From assembly GCF_011605345.1 (NCBI RefSeq), contig NZ_JAAOXM010000003.1, positions 124,001-188,000 of the forward strand: a stretch of DNA of 64,000 nucleotides, given 5' to 3'. How positions within the stretch are numbered: position 1 is the first letter of the stretch; each line of letters starts with the position of its first letter. The position numbers were made by a program, and so were the translations under genes. The notes below the pieces were generated by a model, which saw nothing but the letters and a program-made list of their open reading frames with translations, searched no databases and was not told the DNA's origin. Origin of the DNA: Burkholderia sp. D-99. GTDB lineage: Bacteria > Pseudomonadota > Gammaproteobacteria > Burkholderiales > Burkholderiaceae. Positions 8,279-17,678 of this stretch are shown here, piece after piece.

Positions 8279-8509
8279 ATGCCCTCACTCGACACCCGCC
8301 CGCGCCTGGCTGACCCGGACGCGTTCTACGAAGCGCTGATCGACATGCATCGCGACCTGTCCGACGCCGACAGCCAGCTCGTCAACGCGAAGCTGATCCT
8401 GCTGCTCGCGAACCAGATCGGCGACGCTGACGTGCTGCGCGACGCGATGGCGCTCGCGCGCCAGGGCGTGACGCCGCCCGTGCATCCGGCCACCGGGGGC
8501 GCGCAATGA
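8279..8509 (+). CDS. Small DUF2783 protein, likely coupling subunit of the hydroxylase
   Basis: A 76-residue acidic, mostly helical protein (DPDAFYEALIDMHRDLSD then ANQIGDADVLRDAMALARQG). It sits 28 bases after the flavoprotein hydroxylase, and its TGA overlaps the ATG of the next gene in an ATGA. DUF2783 genes are usual partners of such hydroxylases in Burkholderia. In the P. putida MhaAB system a protein of about this size (MhaB) is needed to couple NADH oxidation to hydroxylation. Equating this protein with MhaB is an inference from size and position. Confidence 0.75.
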   Translation: MPSLDTRPRLADPDAFYEALIDMHRDLSDADSQLVNAKLILLLANQIGDADVLRDAMALARQGVTPPVHPATGGAQ

Positions 8510-9867
8510 GCGCGGCGCTGGCCGACGCACGCGTGCTCGAAGTCGAGCGCGTGATCGACGAGACCCGCAACCCGGGCTTTCACTGGATGCTGCTCGTGTT
8601 GTGCGGGCTGTGCCTCGTGATCGACGGGTTCGATGCGCAGGCGATGGGTTATGTCGCGCCGAGCGTGATCGCGGAATGGGGCGTGCCGAAGCAGGCGCTC
8701 GGTCCGGTATTCAGCGCGAGCCTGTTCGGCATGCTGCTCGGCGCGCTCGGGCTGTCGGTGCTGGCCGACCGGATCGGGCGGCGCCCGGTGCTGATCGGCT
8801 CGACGCTGTTCTTCGCGGTAACGATGCTCGCGACGCCGTTCGCGGATTCGATCCCGGTGCTGATGGCGCTGCGCTTCGTCACGGGCCTCGGCCTCGGCTG
8901 CATCATGCCGAACGCGATGGCGCTGGTCGGCGAGTTCAGCCCGGCCACGCATCGCGTGAAGCGGATGATGATCGTGTCGTGCGGCTTCACGCTCGGCGCA
9001 GCGATCGGCGGCTTCATCAGTGCCGCGCTGATTCCGGCGCTCGGCTGGCGTTCGGTGTTCTTCGTCGGCGGCGCGGTGCCGCTCGTGCTCACGATCGCGA
9101 TGGTCGCGCGGCTGCCCGAATCGCTGCAGTTCCTGGTGCTGAAAGGGCGCGTCGCGCAGGCACGCGACTGGCTCGTGCGCTTCGCGCCGCAGGCGGGCAT
9201 CGATGCGAACACGCGGCTCGTCGTGCGCGAACGGGCCGCGACCGGCGCGCCGGTCGCCGAGCTGTTCAGTCATGGCCGCCTGCCGGTCACGCTGCTGCTG
9301 TGGGCGATCAGCTTCATGAACCTGATCGATCTGTACTTCCTGTCGAACTGGCTGCCGACCGTGATGCGCGATGCCGGTTATTCGCCGGGCACGGCGGTGA
9401 TTGTCGGCACGGTGCTGCAGACGGGCGGCGTGATCGGCACGCTGTCGCTCGGCTGGTTCATCGAACGCTACGGCTTCGTGCGCGTGCTGTTCGTGTGCTT
9501 CGCGTGCGCAGCCGTGTCGGTGGGGCTGATCGGCTCGGTTGCGCATGCGCTGCCGTGGCTGCTGGTGGTCGTGTTCGCGGGCGGGTTCTGCGTGGTCGGC
9601 GGGCAGCCGGCCGTGAACGCGCTGGCGGGCCAGTATTACCCGACGTCGCTGCGCTCGACGGGCATTGGCTGGAGCCTCGGCATCGGCCGGATCGGCTCGG
9701 TGCTCGGGCCGCTCGTCGGCGGGCAGCTGATTGCGCTCAACTGGTCGAACGGCGCGCTGTTCCACGCGGCCGCGGTGCCCGTGCTGTGCTCGGCGCTGTT
9801 CGTCCTTGGTCTGGCGGGCGTAACGCGACGCAGCGGCGCGCAGGCGCCGAACGCCGCCTTGAATTGA
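8506..9867 (+). CDS. MFS transporter, aromatic acid:H+ symporter type
   Basis: A 453-residue, 12-helix major facilitator. The N-terminus GFHWMLLVLCGLCLVIDGFDAQAMGYVAPSV has the D-G-x-D motif in helix 1 that is diagnostic of the AAHS family (PcaK, BenK, MhpT), and the helix 2-3 loop has the MFS signature (LADRIGRRPVLIG). It overlaps the DUF2783 gene by four bases and precedes hmgA by 15 bases, so it should import the operon's substrate, a hydroxylated phenylacetate or related aromatic acid. The exact substrate cannot be read from sequence. Confidence 0.88.
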   Translation: MSAALADARVLEVERVIDETRNPGFHWMLLVLCGLCLVIDGFDAQAMGYVAPSVIAEWGVPKQALGPVFSASLFGMLLGALGLSVLADRIGRRPVLIGSTLFFAVTMLATPFADSIPVLMALRFVTGLGLGCIMPNAMALVGEFSPATHRVKRMMIVSCGFTLGAAIGGFISAALIPALGWRSVFFVGGAVPLVLTIAMVARLPESLQFLVLKGRVAQARDWLVRFAPQAGIDANTRLVVRERAATGAPVAELFSHGRLPVTLLLWAISFMNLIDLYFLSNWLPTVMRDAGYSPGTAVIVGTVLQTGGVIGTLSLGWFIERYGFVRVLFVCFACAAVSVGLIGSVAHALPWLLVVVFAGGFCVVGGQPAVNALAGQYYPTSLRSTGIGWSLGIGRIGSVLGPLVGGQLIALNWSNGALFHAAAVPVLCSALFVLGLAGVTRRSGAQAPNAALN

Positions 9868-9882
9868 TGGAGAAAGGAAACG

Positions 9883-11217
9883 ATGACGCTTGACCTGTCG
9901 AAACCGGCAACCGCCGGCTACCTGAGCGGTTTCGCGAACGAATTCGCGACCGAGGTGCTGCCCGGCGCGCTGCCGCACGGTCGCAACTCGCCGCAGCGCG
10001 CACCGTACGGGCTGTATGCGGAGCAACTGTCGGGCACCGCGTTTACCGCGCCGCGTGGCCACAACCGCCGCTCGTGGCTGTACCGCATCCGCCCGGCGGC
10101 GGTGCACCGGCCGTTCGAACCGTACGCGGGCCCGCAGCGGCTCGTGTCGGAATTCGGCGACTCGGCCGACGTGCCGCCGACGCCGCCGAACCAGCTGCGC
10201 TGGGATCCGCTGCCGATGCCGGTCGAGCCGACCGATTTCGTTGACGGGCTGGTGACGATGGCCGGCAACGGCTCGGCGGCCGCGATGAACGGCTGCGCGA
10301 TCCACCTGTACGCGGCGAACCGCTCGATGCAGGACCGCTTCTTCTACAGCGCGGACGGCGAACTGCTGATCGTGCCGCGGCAGGGGCGCCTGTTCATCGC
10401 GACCGAATTCGGCCGACTCGACGTCGAGCCGTTCGAGATCGCGGTAATCCCGCGCGGCGTGCGGTTTGCCGTCGCGCTGCCGGACGGCGACGCGCGCGGC
10501 TACATCTGCGAAAACTTCGGCGCGCAGTTGCGCCTGCCGGATCTCGGCCCGATCGGCTCGAACGGTCTCGCGAACCCGCGCGACTTCCTGACGCCGCAGG
10601 CCGCATACGAAGACCGCGAAGGCGCGTTCGAGCTGATCGCGAAGCTGAACGGCCGGCTGTGGCGCGCGGACATCGGCCATTCGCCGCTCGACGTCGTCGC
10701 GTGGCATGGCAACTACGCACCGTACAAATACGACCTGCGCCTGTTCAACACGATCGGCTCGATCAGCTACGACCATCCCGATCCGTCGATTTTCCTCGTG
10801 CTGCAGTCGCAGAGCGACACGCCGGGCGTCGACACGATCGACTTCGTGATCTTCCCGCCGCGCTGGCTCGCGGCCGAGGACACGTTCCGCCCGCCCTGGT
10901 TCCACCGTAACGTCGCGAGCGAGTTCATGGGGCTCGTGCACGGCGCGTACGACGCGAAGGCCGAAGGCTTCGTGCCGGGCGGCGCGAGCCTGCACAACTG
11001 CATGTCGGGCCACGGGCCCGACGCGGACACGTTCGAGAAGGCGTCCGCGAGCGATACGACGAAGCCGCACAAGGTCGACGCGACGATGGCGTTCATGTTC
11101 GAAACCCGCACGCTGATCCGGCCGACGCGCTACGCGCTCGACACCGCGCAGCTGCAGGCGGACTACTTCGAATGCTGGCAAGGCATCAAGAAACACTTCA
11201 ATCCGGAGCAAAAATGA
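9883..11217 (+). CDS. hmgA: Homogentisate 1,2-dioxygenase
   Basis: A 444-residue non-haem Fe(II) ring-cleavage enzyme that converts homogentisate to 4-maleylacetoacetate. The start ([27 protein letters not shown]) is highly typical. The iron-ligand region is present: [15 protein letters not shown] (His and Glu) and the later [11 protein letters not shown] (His). Length matches the 430-450 of bacterial enzymes. The stop overlaps the next ATG (ATGA at 11214), so hmgA and fahA are translationally coupled. No maleylacetoacetate isomerase gene lies in the operon, so that step needs a gene elsewhere or non-enzymatic isomerisation. Confidence 0.97.
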   Translation: MTLDLSKPATAGYLSGFANEFATEVLPGALPHGRNSPQRAPYGLYAEQLSGTAFTAPRGHNRRSWLYRIRPAAVHRPFEPYAGPQRLVSEFGDSADVPPTPPNQLRWDPLPMPVEPTDFVDGLVTMAGNGSAAAMNGCAIHLYAANRSMQDRFFYSADGELLIVPRQGRLFIATEFGRLDVEPFEIAVIPRGVRFAVALPDGDARGYICENFGAQLRLPDLGPIGSNGLANPRDFLTPQAAYEDREGAFELIAKLNGRLWRADIGHSPLDVVAWHGNYAPYKYDLRLFNTIGSISYDHPDPSIFLVLQSQSDTPGVDTIDFVIFPPRWLAAEDTFRPPWFHRNVASEFMGLVHGAYDAKAEGFVPGGASLHNCMSGHGPDADTFEKASASDTTKPHKVDATMAFMFETRTLIRPTRYALDTAQLQADYFECWQGIKKHFNPEQK

Positions 11218-12518
11218 GCGACATCCAAGACTGGCGCGCGACGCTCGACCCGGCCCGCAAGAGCTGGGTCGAGACGGCAAACGATCCCGCCTGCGATTTC
11301 CCGATCCAGAACCTGCCGTTCGGGATCTTCAGCGATGCGAAGCAGACGGCGCACCGCGCAGGCGTGGCGCTCGGCGACCAGATCGTCGATCTCGCGGCGC
11401 TCGCGCGCGCGGGCCTCGTGACGCTGCCGGCGGGCGTCGACGTGTTCGCCGCGCCGACGCTCAACGCGTTCATCGCGCTCGGCCGCGACGCATGGCGCAG
11501 CGTGCGTGTGCAGTTGTCGAACCTGTTCTCGCGGGACAACGCACGGTTGCGTGACGACGCGGCGCTGCGCGCGCAAGTGCTCGTTGCGCAGCGCGACGCG
11601 ACGCTGCACCTGCCGGTCGAGATTCCCGGCTATACCGATTTCTATTCGTCGAAGGAGCATGCGACCAACGTCGGTTCGATGTTCCGTGATCCGAAGAATG
11701 CACTGCTGCCGAACTGGTCGGAGATGCCGATCGGCTACAACGGCCGCGCGTCGTCGGTAGTCGTGAGCGGCACGCCGGTGCGGCGCCCGAACGGCCAGTT
11801 GAAGCTGCCCGACCAGGAGCGTCCGGTGTTCGGCGCGTGCCGCAAGCTCGACATCGAACTGGAGACGGGCTTCATCGTCGGCCGTGGCAACGCGCTCGGC
11901 GAGCCGATCGCGTGCGAGGACGCGGAAGCGCATATCTTCGGGATGGTGCTGCTGAACGACTGGAGCGCGCGCGACATCCAGCAGTGGGAATACGTGCCGC
12001 TCGGCCCGTTCAACGCGAAGACCTTCGCGACGACGATCTCGCCGTGGATCGTCACGCTCGACGCGCTCGAACCGTTCCGCACCGCGCAGCCCGAGCAATC
12101 GCCGCAGCCGCTCGCGTATCTGCAGCACGCGGGCAAGCATGCGTTCGACATCGCGCTCGAAGTGACGCTGCGCGCGGAAGGGGCGGAGCAGGCGACGTCG
12201 ATCTGCCGCACGAACTTCAAGCACATGTACTGGACGATGGCGCAGCAGCTCGCGCATCACACGGTCGCCGGGTGCAATACGCGCGTGGGCGACCTGATGG
12301 GTTCGGGCACGATCAGCGGGCCGACGAAGGATTCGTTCGGCAGCCTGCTCGAACTGACGTGGAACGGCAAGGAACCGGTTGCGCTGAATGGTGGCGGCAG
12401 CCGCACGTTCATCGAGGACGGCGATGAGCTCACCCTCGCGGGCTGGTGCCAGGGCGACGGCTATCGTGTCGGCTTCGGCGCGTGTGCCGGCAAGATCCTG
12501 CCGGCGCGGAGCGCGTGA
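11214..12518 (+). CDS. fahA: Fumarylacetoacetase
   Basis: A 434-residue hydrolase that splits fumarylacetoacetate into fumarate and acetoacetate, the last step of tyrosine/homogentisate breakdown. The C-terminal FAH domain carries family motifs: [17 protein letters not shown], the metal-site region [18 protein letters not shown] and [10 protein letters not shown]. The ATG overlaps the hmgA stop by four bases. The frame is open upstream inside hmgA, but that extension is only the other frame of hmgA. The operon ends 45 bases further on at a strong terminator. Confidence 0.96.
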   Translation: MSDIQDWRATLDPARKSWVETANDPACDFPIQNLPFGIFSDAKQTAHRAGVALGDQIVDLAALARAGLVTLPAGVDVFAAPTLNAFIALGRDAWRSVRVQLSNLFSRDNARLRDDAALRAQVLVAQRDATLHLPVEIPGYTDFYSSKEHATNVGSMFRDPKNALLPNWSEMPIGYNGRASSVVVSGTPVRRPNGQLKLPDQERPVFGACRKLDIELETGFIVGRGNALGEPIACEDAEAHIFGMVLLNDWSARDIQQWEYVPLGPFNAKTFATTISPWIVTLDALEPFRTAQPEQSPQPLAYLQHAGKHAFDIALEVTLRAEGAEQATSICRTNFKHMYWTMAQQLAHHTVAGCNTRVGDLMGSGTISGPTKDSFGSLLELTWNGKEPVALNGGGSRTFIEDGDELTLAGWCQGDGYRVGFGACAGKILPARSA

Positions 12519-12562
12519 CGGATCGCAGCGCGACGCGTAACACGTAGTCAGGAAGGACTGGG

Positions 12563-12588
12563 CGGCCCGCATTGAGCGGGCCGTTTTT
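12563..12588 (+). terminator. Terminator of the hydroxylase-hmgA-fahA operon
   Basis: An 8-bp perfect G/C stem (12563-12570 with 12576-12583), 5-base loop ATTGA, then five T. It lies 45 bases past the fahA stop. Confidence 0.88.
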
Positions 12589-12652
12589 GTTTGGCCGGCC
12601 GGGGGCGGCAGCGCGGGTGTGCAGATGTGTGACGCGGTGTACGATTTTTAAT

Positions 12653-12745
<93 letters not shown>

Positions 12746-12755
12746 AGCGCCGATG

Positions 12756-13916
12756 TCAGACCGCGCGTTGCAACGCGGCGCGTCGTTCCCACAGCGCGGC
12801 CGCGACGAACGCGGCGACACAGACGACCAGCACGCCGACCAGCGCGTTGCTGCCCAGTTGCTCCATCAACGCACCGGCGACCAGCGGGCCGCCGAAGCTC
12901 GCGGCGCTCCACGACGCCGACACGAGCGAGCTCGCGGTGACGAGCGCCGCACCGCGGAAGCGTTCGCCGCACGCGACGAGCGACAGCGTGTAGATGCTGC
13001 CGGCCGCCGCGCCGAGCACGAACAGCAGCGGCCAGCACAACCACGGGTTCGCGATCACGAACGGCAGCAGCGGCAGGCCGGCCAGCACGATCCAGCCCGC
13101 GCCGAGGTGCACGCGCTCTCGGCCGAGCTTGTCCGCGAGCCAGCCGATCGGGAACTGCATCGCGGTATCGCCGAACAGCATGATCGATGCGAGCAGCACG
13201 GCGGTCGCGCTCGCGACGCCGTGATCCATCGCGTAGAGAGGCAGCAGCGACAGCGCGAGCGTATCGAACAGCGCGAAGAACCCGGTGCCGATGATCAGCG
13301 CAGGCATGCGCGGCAGGATATCGAGCCAGCGGCCGTGCGCTTCGTGATGCGCGTCGTCGCCGGCGAGCGGCGCGCGCCGGATCGTCGCGAGCGTCGGCAG
13401 CGCGAGCAGGAACAGCGCGCCGCACAGCGCGAAGCGGATGCTCGTCGCACCGGCGATCTGGCTCACGAGCACGGGGCCCGCCATCTGGAACAGCGTGAAA
13501 TTGGTCGCGTAGATCGCGACGACGCGGCCGCGGGTCGAATCGTCGGCGAGCTGGTTGACCCACGCCTCGCCGATCGTGAACAGCAGCATCAGCGCGGCGC
13601 CGCACAGCACGCGCAGCACGCCCCACAGGATCAGGTCCGACGTGAACTGCATCAGTGCGGTGGCGGCCGCGAGCAGCACGACCGATACGACGATCGCGCG
13701 GCGCGAGCCGATGTGGCGCGCGAGCGCGGTGACGAACGGGACGATTGCGAGGCCGCCGAGGGCTTGCGCGGCCGTCAGCATGCCGACGACGTTGGTGCCG
13801 TGGCCGGCCTCGGTCAGCGCGAGCGCGGTGAGCGGCAGCGTGGCGCCGGTTCCGAGGCCGACGACCGCGACGCTCAGGATCAACGCGAGGAAATCACGAT
13901 TGAGAATTGCTTTCAT
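12756..13916 (-). CDS. MFS transporter, unknown substrate
   Basis: A 386-residue, 12-helix major facilitator. Helix 1 is LALILSVAVVGLGTGATLPLTALAL and the helix 2-3 loop (ARHIGSRRAIVV) is a weak form of the MFS motif. The short loops and the 386-residue length fit the DHA1 drug-efflux-like or YfcJ/MdtG-like groups. It is transcribed toward the homogentisate operon terminator. A perfect TTTCATGAAA palindrome lies just upstream at 13924. The stop codon is directly followed by a compound hexanucleotide repeat. Nothing nearby points to the substrate. Confidence 0.82.
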   Translation of the reverse strand: MKAILNRDFLALILSVAVVGLGTGATLPLTALALTEAGHGTNVVGMLTAAQALGGLAIVPFVTALARHIGSRRAIVVSVVLLAAATALMQFTSDLILWGVLRVLCGAALMLLFTIGEAWVNQLADDSTRGRVVAIYATNFTLFQMAGPVLVSQIAGATSIRFALCGALFLLALPTLATIRRAPLAGDDAHHEAHGRWLDILPRMPALIIGTGFFALFDTLALSLLPLYAMDHGVASATAVLLASIMLFGDTAMQFPIGWLADKLGRERVHLGAGWIVLAGLPLLPFVIANPWLCWPLLFVLGAAAGSIYTLSLVACGERFRGAALVTASSLVSASWSAASFGGPLVAGALMEQLGSNALVGVLVVCVAAFVAAALWERRAALQRAV

Positions 13917-14029
13917 CGGACATGTTTCATGAAACCTGGAGCTTCATTGCGGAGAGCGAAAGGAGTCTGGCCGCACAGCCGCTTCTCCGAGGCTTGAGGG
14001 GAACACAAGCATGTGCCATGGTGTGACCC

Positions 14030-15163
14030 ATGGACATCAAACGCGCCTACCGATTCCGGTTCTATCCGACACCCGAGCAAGCAGCGATTCTTGCCCGGAC
14101 GTTTGGGTGTGCGCGCTTTGTGTATAACCACATGCTGCGCATGCGGACCGATGCGTGGCAGCAGCGTCAGGTACGCGTCGGCTATCACGAAACATCCGCC
14201 GCACTTACCGCGCTGAAGAGGAAGCCCGAACATGCGTGGCTGAACGAAGTCAGTTCTGTTCCACTCCAGCAAGCGCTACGCCACCTGCAGACGGCGTTTG
14301 CGAACTTCTTCGCCAAGCGTGCGAAGTACCCGAGCTTTCGACGCAAGGACGGCGCGCAATCCGCCGAGTACACGGCGAGCGCTTTCAGATGGGATGGCAC
14401 GTCGCTGAAGCTGGCGAAGATGGGTGTGCCGCTTCCTATCCGTTGGTCGCGCTCGATTCCGAAAGACGCGAGGGTAACGACCGTCACGGTGTCGAAAGAC
14501 ACGGCCGGTCGATACCACGTATCGATGCTTTGCGACGACATGGTTTCTGCAAAACCGGAAGTAACCGCCGTGGTCGGCATCGATTTCGGGTTGACAGATT
14601 TTGTCGTTCTTTCGACAGGCGAAAAGATCGCTGCACCGAATACATTTCGCAAAAACGAAACCAAACTCGCCAAATTGCAACGGAGGTTGGCGAGGAAGCA
14701 AAAGGGTTCCGCCACCCGCCGGAAGGCAAGACTCAAAGTCGCACGCATGCTTGCCCGGATAGCAGATTGCCGCAGGGATTTCCTGCACAAGCTTTCGGCA
14801 CGGTTGATCAACGAAAACCAAGTGATCGCCATCGAGAGCCTTGCCGTGAGGCACATGCTGAAGAACCGGAAGCTCGCAAAATCGATCAGCGACGCCAGTT
14901 GGTCGGAATTCGTTCGGCAACTGACGTACAAGGCCGAGTGGTACGGCCGCACGTTGATCCGCATCGATCGCTGGTATCCGTCCAGCAAGCGATGTAGCAA
15001 TTGCGGACTCACCGTAACCACGCTGCCGTTGAAAGTGCGCGCTTGGGTCTGTCCATCATGCGCAGCGTCCCATGACCGAGATATCAACGCAGCTCGTAAT
15101 GTTTTGGCCGCCGGACTGGTGGTGTCAGCCCATGGAGAAAGCGTAAATCCCATGTCTCTTTGA
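14030..15163 (+). CDS. tnpB: TnpB RNA-guided endonuclease (OrfB-type)
   Basis: A 377-residue TnpB. The N-terminal helix-turn-helix-like start (AYRFRFYPTPEQAAILARTFGCARFVYNHML) is the family signature. The RuvC nuclease residues are all in place: Asp185 in GIDFGLTD, Glu269 in IAIESLA, and the DRDINAARN motif at 349-357. The zinc ribbon is intact (CSNCG at 322-326, CPSC at 341-344). TnpB proteins use an RNA made from the element's right end to cut DNA next to a short target-adjacent motif. No TnpA transposase is encoded here, so movement would need one in trans. No frameshift or stop is seen, so the protein is probably functional. Confidence 0.93.
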   Translation: MDIKRAYRFRFYPTPEQAAILARTFGCARFVYNHMLRMRTDAWQQRQVRVGYHETSAALTALKRKPEHAWLNEVSSVPLQQALRHLQTAFANFFAKRAKYPSFRRKDGAQSAEYTASAFRWDGTSLKLAKMGVPLPIRWSRSIPKDARVTTVTVSKDTAGRYHVSMLCDDMVSAKPEVTAVVGIDFGLTDFVVLSTGEKIAAPNTFRKNETKLAKLQRRLARKQKGSATRRKARLKVARMLARIADCRRDFLHKLSARLINENQVIAIESLAVRHMLKNRKLAKSISDASWSEFVRQLTYKAEWYGRTLIRIDRWYPSSKRCSNCGLTVTTLPLKVRAWVCPSCAASHDRDINAARNVLAAGLVVSAHGESVNPMSL

Positions 15164-15227
15164 GGCGATGTCGGGTTGCATTCAGCGAAGTGGGAATACT
15201 CCTCCTTTCGGGATGAGAGTAGTCAAC
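15100..15227 (+). ncRNA. Candidate omega-RNA scaffold of the TnpB element
   Basis: In TnpB elements the guide RNA overlaps the 3' end of tnpB and runs through the right end into flanking DNA. Here the region after the stop has GTGGGAAT, a short stem (TACTC 15197-15201 with GAGTA 15217-15221) and a GTCAAC end. The guide would be the host sequence that follows, starting at 15228 (GGCCGGGATGCTACAC). The 5' boundary is approximate. Confidence 0.55.
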
Positions 15228-15328
15228 GGCCGGGATGCTACACCGCGGACCTTGAAAGGTCCATGAAGGCCATCAGGTCCGAGTGAGGTTGCTCGAGTTG
15301 CGCGCGCAACGAATGCGCGCGGGGGGCG

Positions 15329-16498
15329 TTACACGTATTCGGTCGGTGCGGCCACGGGGCGGCGTTCGAGCGACGCCGACCACAGCGTGAGCGCCAGCGC
15401 GGCGACGGCCATCGCGACGCCGACCCACGGCAGGTTCACGAGCGACACGCCGGAGCCGATCGCCATCCCGCCGAGCCACGCACCGGTTGCGTTGCCGAGG
15501 TTGAACGCGCCCTGGTTCAGCGTCGAGGCGAGGTTCGGCGCGTCGCTTGCGCGGTCGACGATCAGGATCTGCAGCGGCGGCACGATCGCGAACGCGAGGA
15601 TGCCCCACACGAAGATCGTGGCGAGCGCGGCGAACGGCAGGTGCATCGTGCCCGCGAACAGCGCGAGGACCACGCCGATCAGCGCGAGCGTCGCGATCAG
15701 CGACGGCATCCGGCGCCAATCGGCGAGCTTGCCGCCGAGCGTGCCGCCGACCGTCAGCCCGAGGCCGAACAGCAGCAGGACATAGGTGACCTGGCGTGGG
15801 GAGAAACCGGTTACGTCCTCGAGGATCGGCGTGATGTACGTGAACACGCTGAACAGGCTGGCCGATGCGAGCACGCTGATGCCGAGCACCATCAGCACCT
15901 GCGGGTGCTTCAGCACGCTGAATTCGCGCGTGATGCTGGTGTCGGGCATCGCGAGATTCTTCGGCAGGCAGACGGCGAGCGCGGCGGCCGCGGCGATGCC
16001 GATGCCGGTGACGGCCCAGAACGTCGCGCGCCAGCCGAACGCCTGGCCGAGCGCGGTGCCGAGCGGCACGCCGAGCACATTCGCGAGGGTGAGGCCGGTG
16101 AACATCAGTGCGATCGCCTGCGCGCGACGGTTCGGCGCGACGAGATTGCTCGCGACCACCGAGCCGATCCCGAAGAACGCGCCGTGGCAGAACGCGGTGA
16201 CGACGCGCGCGGCCATCAGCACCGCATAACCCGGTGCGATCGCGCAGAACAGGTTGCCCGCGATGAACAGCCCGATCAGGCCCATCAGCGCGCGCTTGCG
16301 CGGCATCTTCGCGGTGACGATCGCAAGGATCGGCGCACCGATCGTCACGCCGAGCGCGTAACCCGACACGAGCATCCCGGCGGCCGGGATCGACACGCCG
16401 AGATCGCGCGCGACATTGGGCAGCAGCCCCATGATCACGAATTCGGTGGTACCGATTCCAAATGCGGCGACGGCGAGGGCGAAAAGAGGTAAGGGCAT
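15329..16498 (-). CDS. MFS transporter, DHA1 drug-efflux type (AraJ/YdhP-like)
   Basis: A 389-residue, 12-helix major facilitator. The start MPLPLFALAVAAFGIGTTEFVIMGLLPNVARDLGVS, with the GTTEFV motif in helix 1, is characteristic of the AraJ/YdhP/PbuE branch of DHA1 exporters. Motif A appears as TAKMPRKRALMG. This branch includes arabinose-polymer, purine and drug exporters, and the substrate here is unknown. An in-frame extension upstream is low-complexity and has no membrane helix, so the ATG at 16498 was preferred. Downstream lies the TnpB element's flank. Confidence 0.85.
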   Translation of the reverse strand: MPLPLFALAVAAFGIGTTEFVIMGLLPNVARDLGVSIPAAGMLVSGYALGVTIGAPILAIVTAKMPRKRALMGLIGLFIAGNLFCAIAPGYAVLMAARVVTAFCHGAFFGIGSVVASNLVAPNRRAQAIALMFTGLTLANVLGVPLGTALGQAFGWRATFWAVTGIGIAAAAALAVCLPKNLAMPDTSITREFSVLKHPQVLMVLGISVLASASLFSVFTYITPILEDVTGFSPRQVTYVLLLFGLGLTVGGTLGGKLADWRRMPSLIATLALIGVVLALFAGTMHLPFAALATIFVWGILAFAIVPPLQILIVDRASDAPNLASTLNQGAFNLGNATGAWLGGMAIGSGVSLVNLPWVGVAMAVAALALTLWSASLERRPVAAPTEYV

Positions 16499-16736
16499 CG
16501 CGGTAGGCTCGGGAAAAGCCGCCGCTCGGGCTGGCGCAGGATGCGCGGGACGGGCGGACGGTAAGGCGAACGACAGCCGCGATTCTACTTCAGTGAAAAC
16601 CCCTACGCTTGGGGCCAAAACGGATGTTGCCGGCGTGCGACGGGGCCGCACGCGTGAAGCTCACAGTGTGGGATTCGACGGGGTTTGCGCGGGTGAATTC
16701 ACCGGGGCCGGAACGATGCCGGCGACGGCGTGCGCG

Positions 16737-17498
16737 TCAGGCGATGCGTTCGGGGGAGCCGTCGACGCCGGTGGTCGACGTGCTTGCCGCGTCGGCATCA
16801 GCGCCGGTGTCCGCTGCCGCGTCCGCGCGCGACGAAGGCGCGCCGGCGGCATCGATCGAAGCCGGATCGTCCCAGCCGTTCTCGGACAGGCATGCCTCGA
16901 TCGGCATCCGCGCGGCCCAGCGCTCCTGCTCCAGCATCGGCTTCGCATAGAACGCGTCGACGTGCCCGACGCACAGCACGGCGATTGGCTTCGCGCCGTC
17001 GGGCATCCGCAGCAGCGTGCGCAGCGCATCGACGTCGAACAACGATACCCAGCCCATCCCGAGCCCTTCCGCGCGGGCCGCGAGCCACATGTTCTGGATC
17101 GCGCACGCGGCGGACGCGAGATCCATTTCCGGCAGCGTGCGGCGGCCGAACACGTGGCGCTCGCGGCCGTCGGCGAGCGCCACGACCAGCAGCTCACCGC
17201 ATTCGCGTACGCCTTCGACCTTCAGCCGCATGAATTCGTCCTGGCGCTCGCCGAGCGCGTCGGCGGTTGCGCGGCGCTCCGCCTCGACCAGCGCGTGGAT
17301 CGCGGTGCGCAGCGCGGGATCGGTGATGCGGATGAAGCGCCACGGCTGCATGAAGCCGACGCTCGGCGCGTGATGCGCCGCGCGCAGCAGGCGCGCGAGC
17401 ACGGCAGGATCGACGGGCGCCGGCGTGAAGTGGCGCATGTCGCGCCGTTCGAAAATGGCACGGTAGACGGCGGCGATGTCGGAGTCGTCGAAACGCAT
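16737..17498 (-). CDS. bluB: 5,6-dimethylbenzimidazole synthase
   Basis: A 253-residue flavin-destroying nitroreductase-fold enzyme that cuts reduced FMN to make 5,6-dimethylbenzimidazole, the lower ligand of vitamin B12. BluB hallmarks are visible: IFERRDMRHFTP near the start, APSVGFMQPWRFI, and the C-terminal-half MGWVSLFD and VLCVGHVDAFYAKPMLE followed by GWxxR-like WAARMPIE. The last 35 or so residues are a low-complexity Ala/Asp/Ser/Thr tail not typical of the family. No other cobalamin gene lies in the window. The enzyme is monocistronic here. Confidence 0.9.
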   Translation of the reverse strand: MRFDDSDIAAVYRAIFERRDMRHFTPAPVDPAVLARLLRAAHHAPSVGFMQPWRFIRITDPALRTAIHALVEAERRATADALGERQDEFMRLKVEGVRECGELLVVALADGRERHVFGRRTLPEMDLASAACAIQNMWLAARAEGLGMGWVSLFDVDALRTLLRMPDGAKPIAVLCVGHVDAFYAKPMLEQERWAARMPIEACLSENGWDDPASIDAAGAPSSRADAAADTGADADAASTSTTGVDGSPERIA

Positions 17499-17678
17499 GA
17501 ACGGAAGGGGGCGGGGTAACGTCGGCGCAACGATAGCAGACGGCGCGCGGGAATCGTTACATCAGTCGAAACAAAGAACGAAATTGTTGATTAAACAGAC
17601 TCGAATGGCAGCGATTACCAAAAGCAAACGATTGCGGTCGCGTCGGAAACCGTCAAATGACCCGTTTTCGTCGATTTT

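Larger units (their letters stand above)
13980..15227 (+). mobile_element. IS1341-type (IS200/IS605 group) tnpB-only element
   Basis: A stand-alone tnpB without tnpA, with markedly lower GC than its neighbours, wedged between two MFS genes. The right end is recognisable: after the tnpB stop comes GAAGTGGGAAT, a hairpin, and a final GTCAAC at 15222-15227, the usual 3' boundary of IS605-group elements. The left end is not certain; hairpins at 13994-14012 (GCTTG/CAAGC) and around 14013-14030 (paired CCATGG) suggest subterminal structure, so the start given is approximate. Confidence 0.75.

Noticed and set aside
15247..15262. GGACC/GGTCC hairpin as the right end of the TnpB element
   Set aside because: The GTGGGAAT...GTCAAC pattern at 15190-15227 fits IS605-group ends better, and this hairpin would then be host flank.
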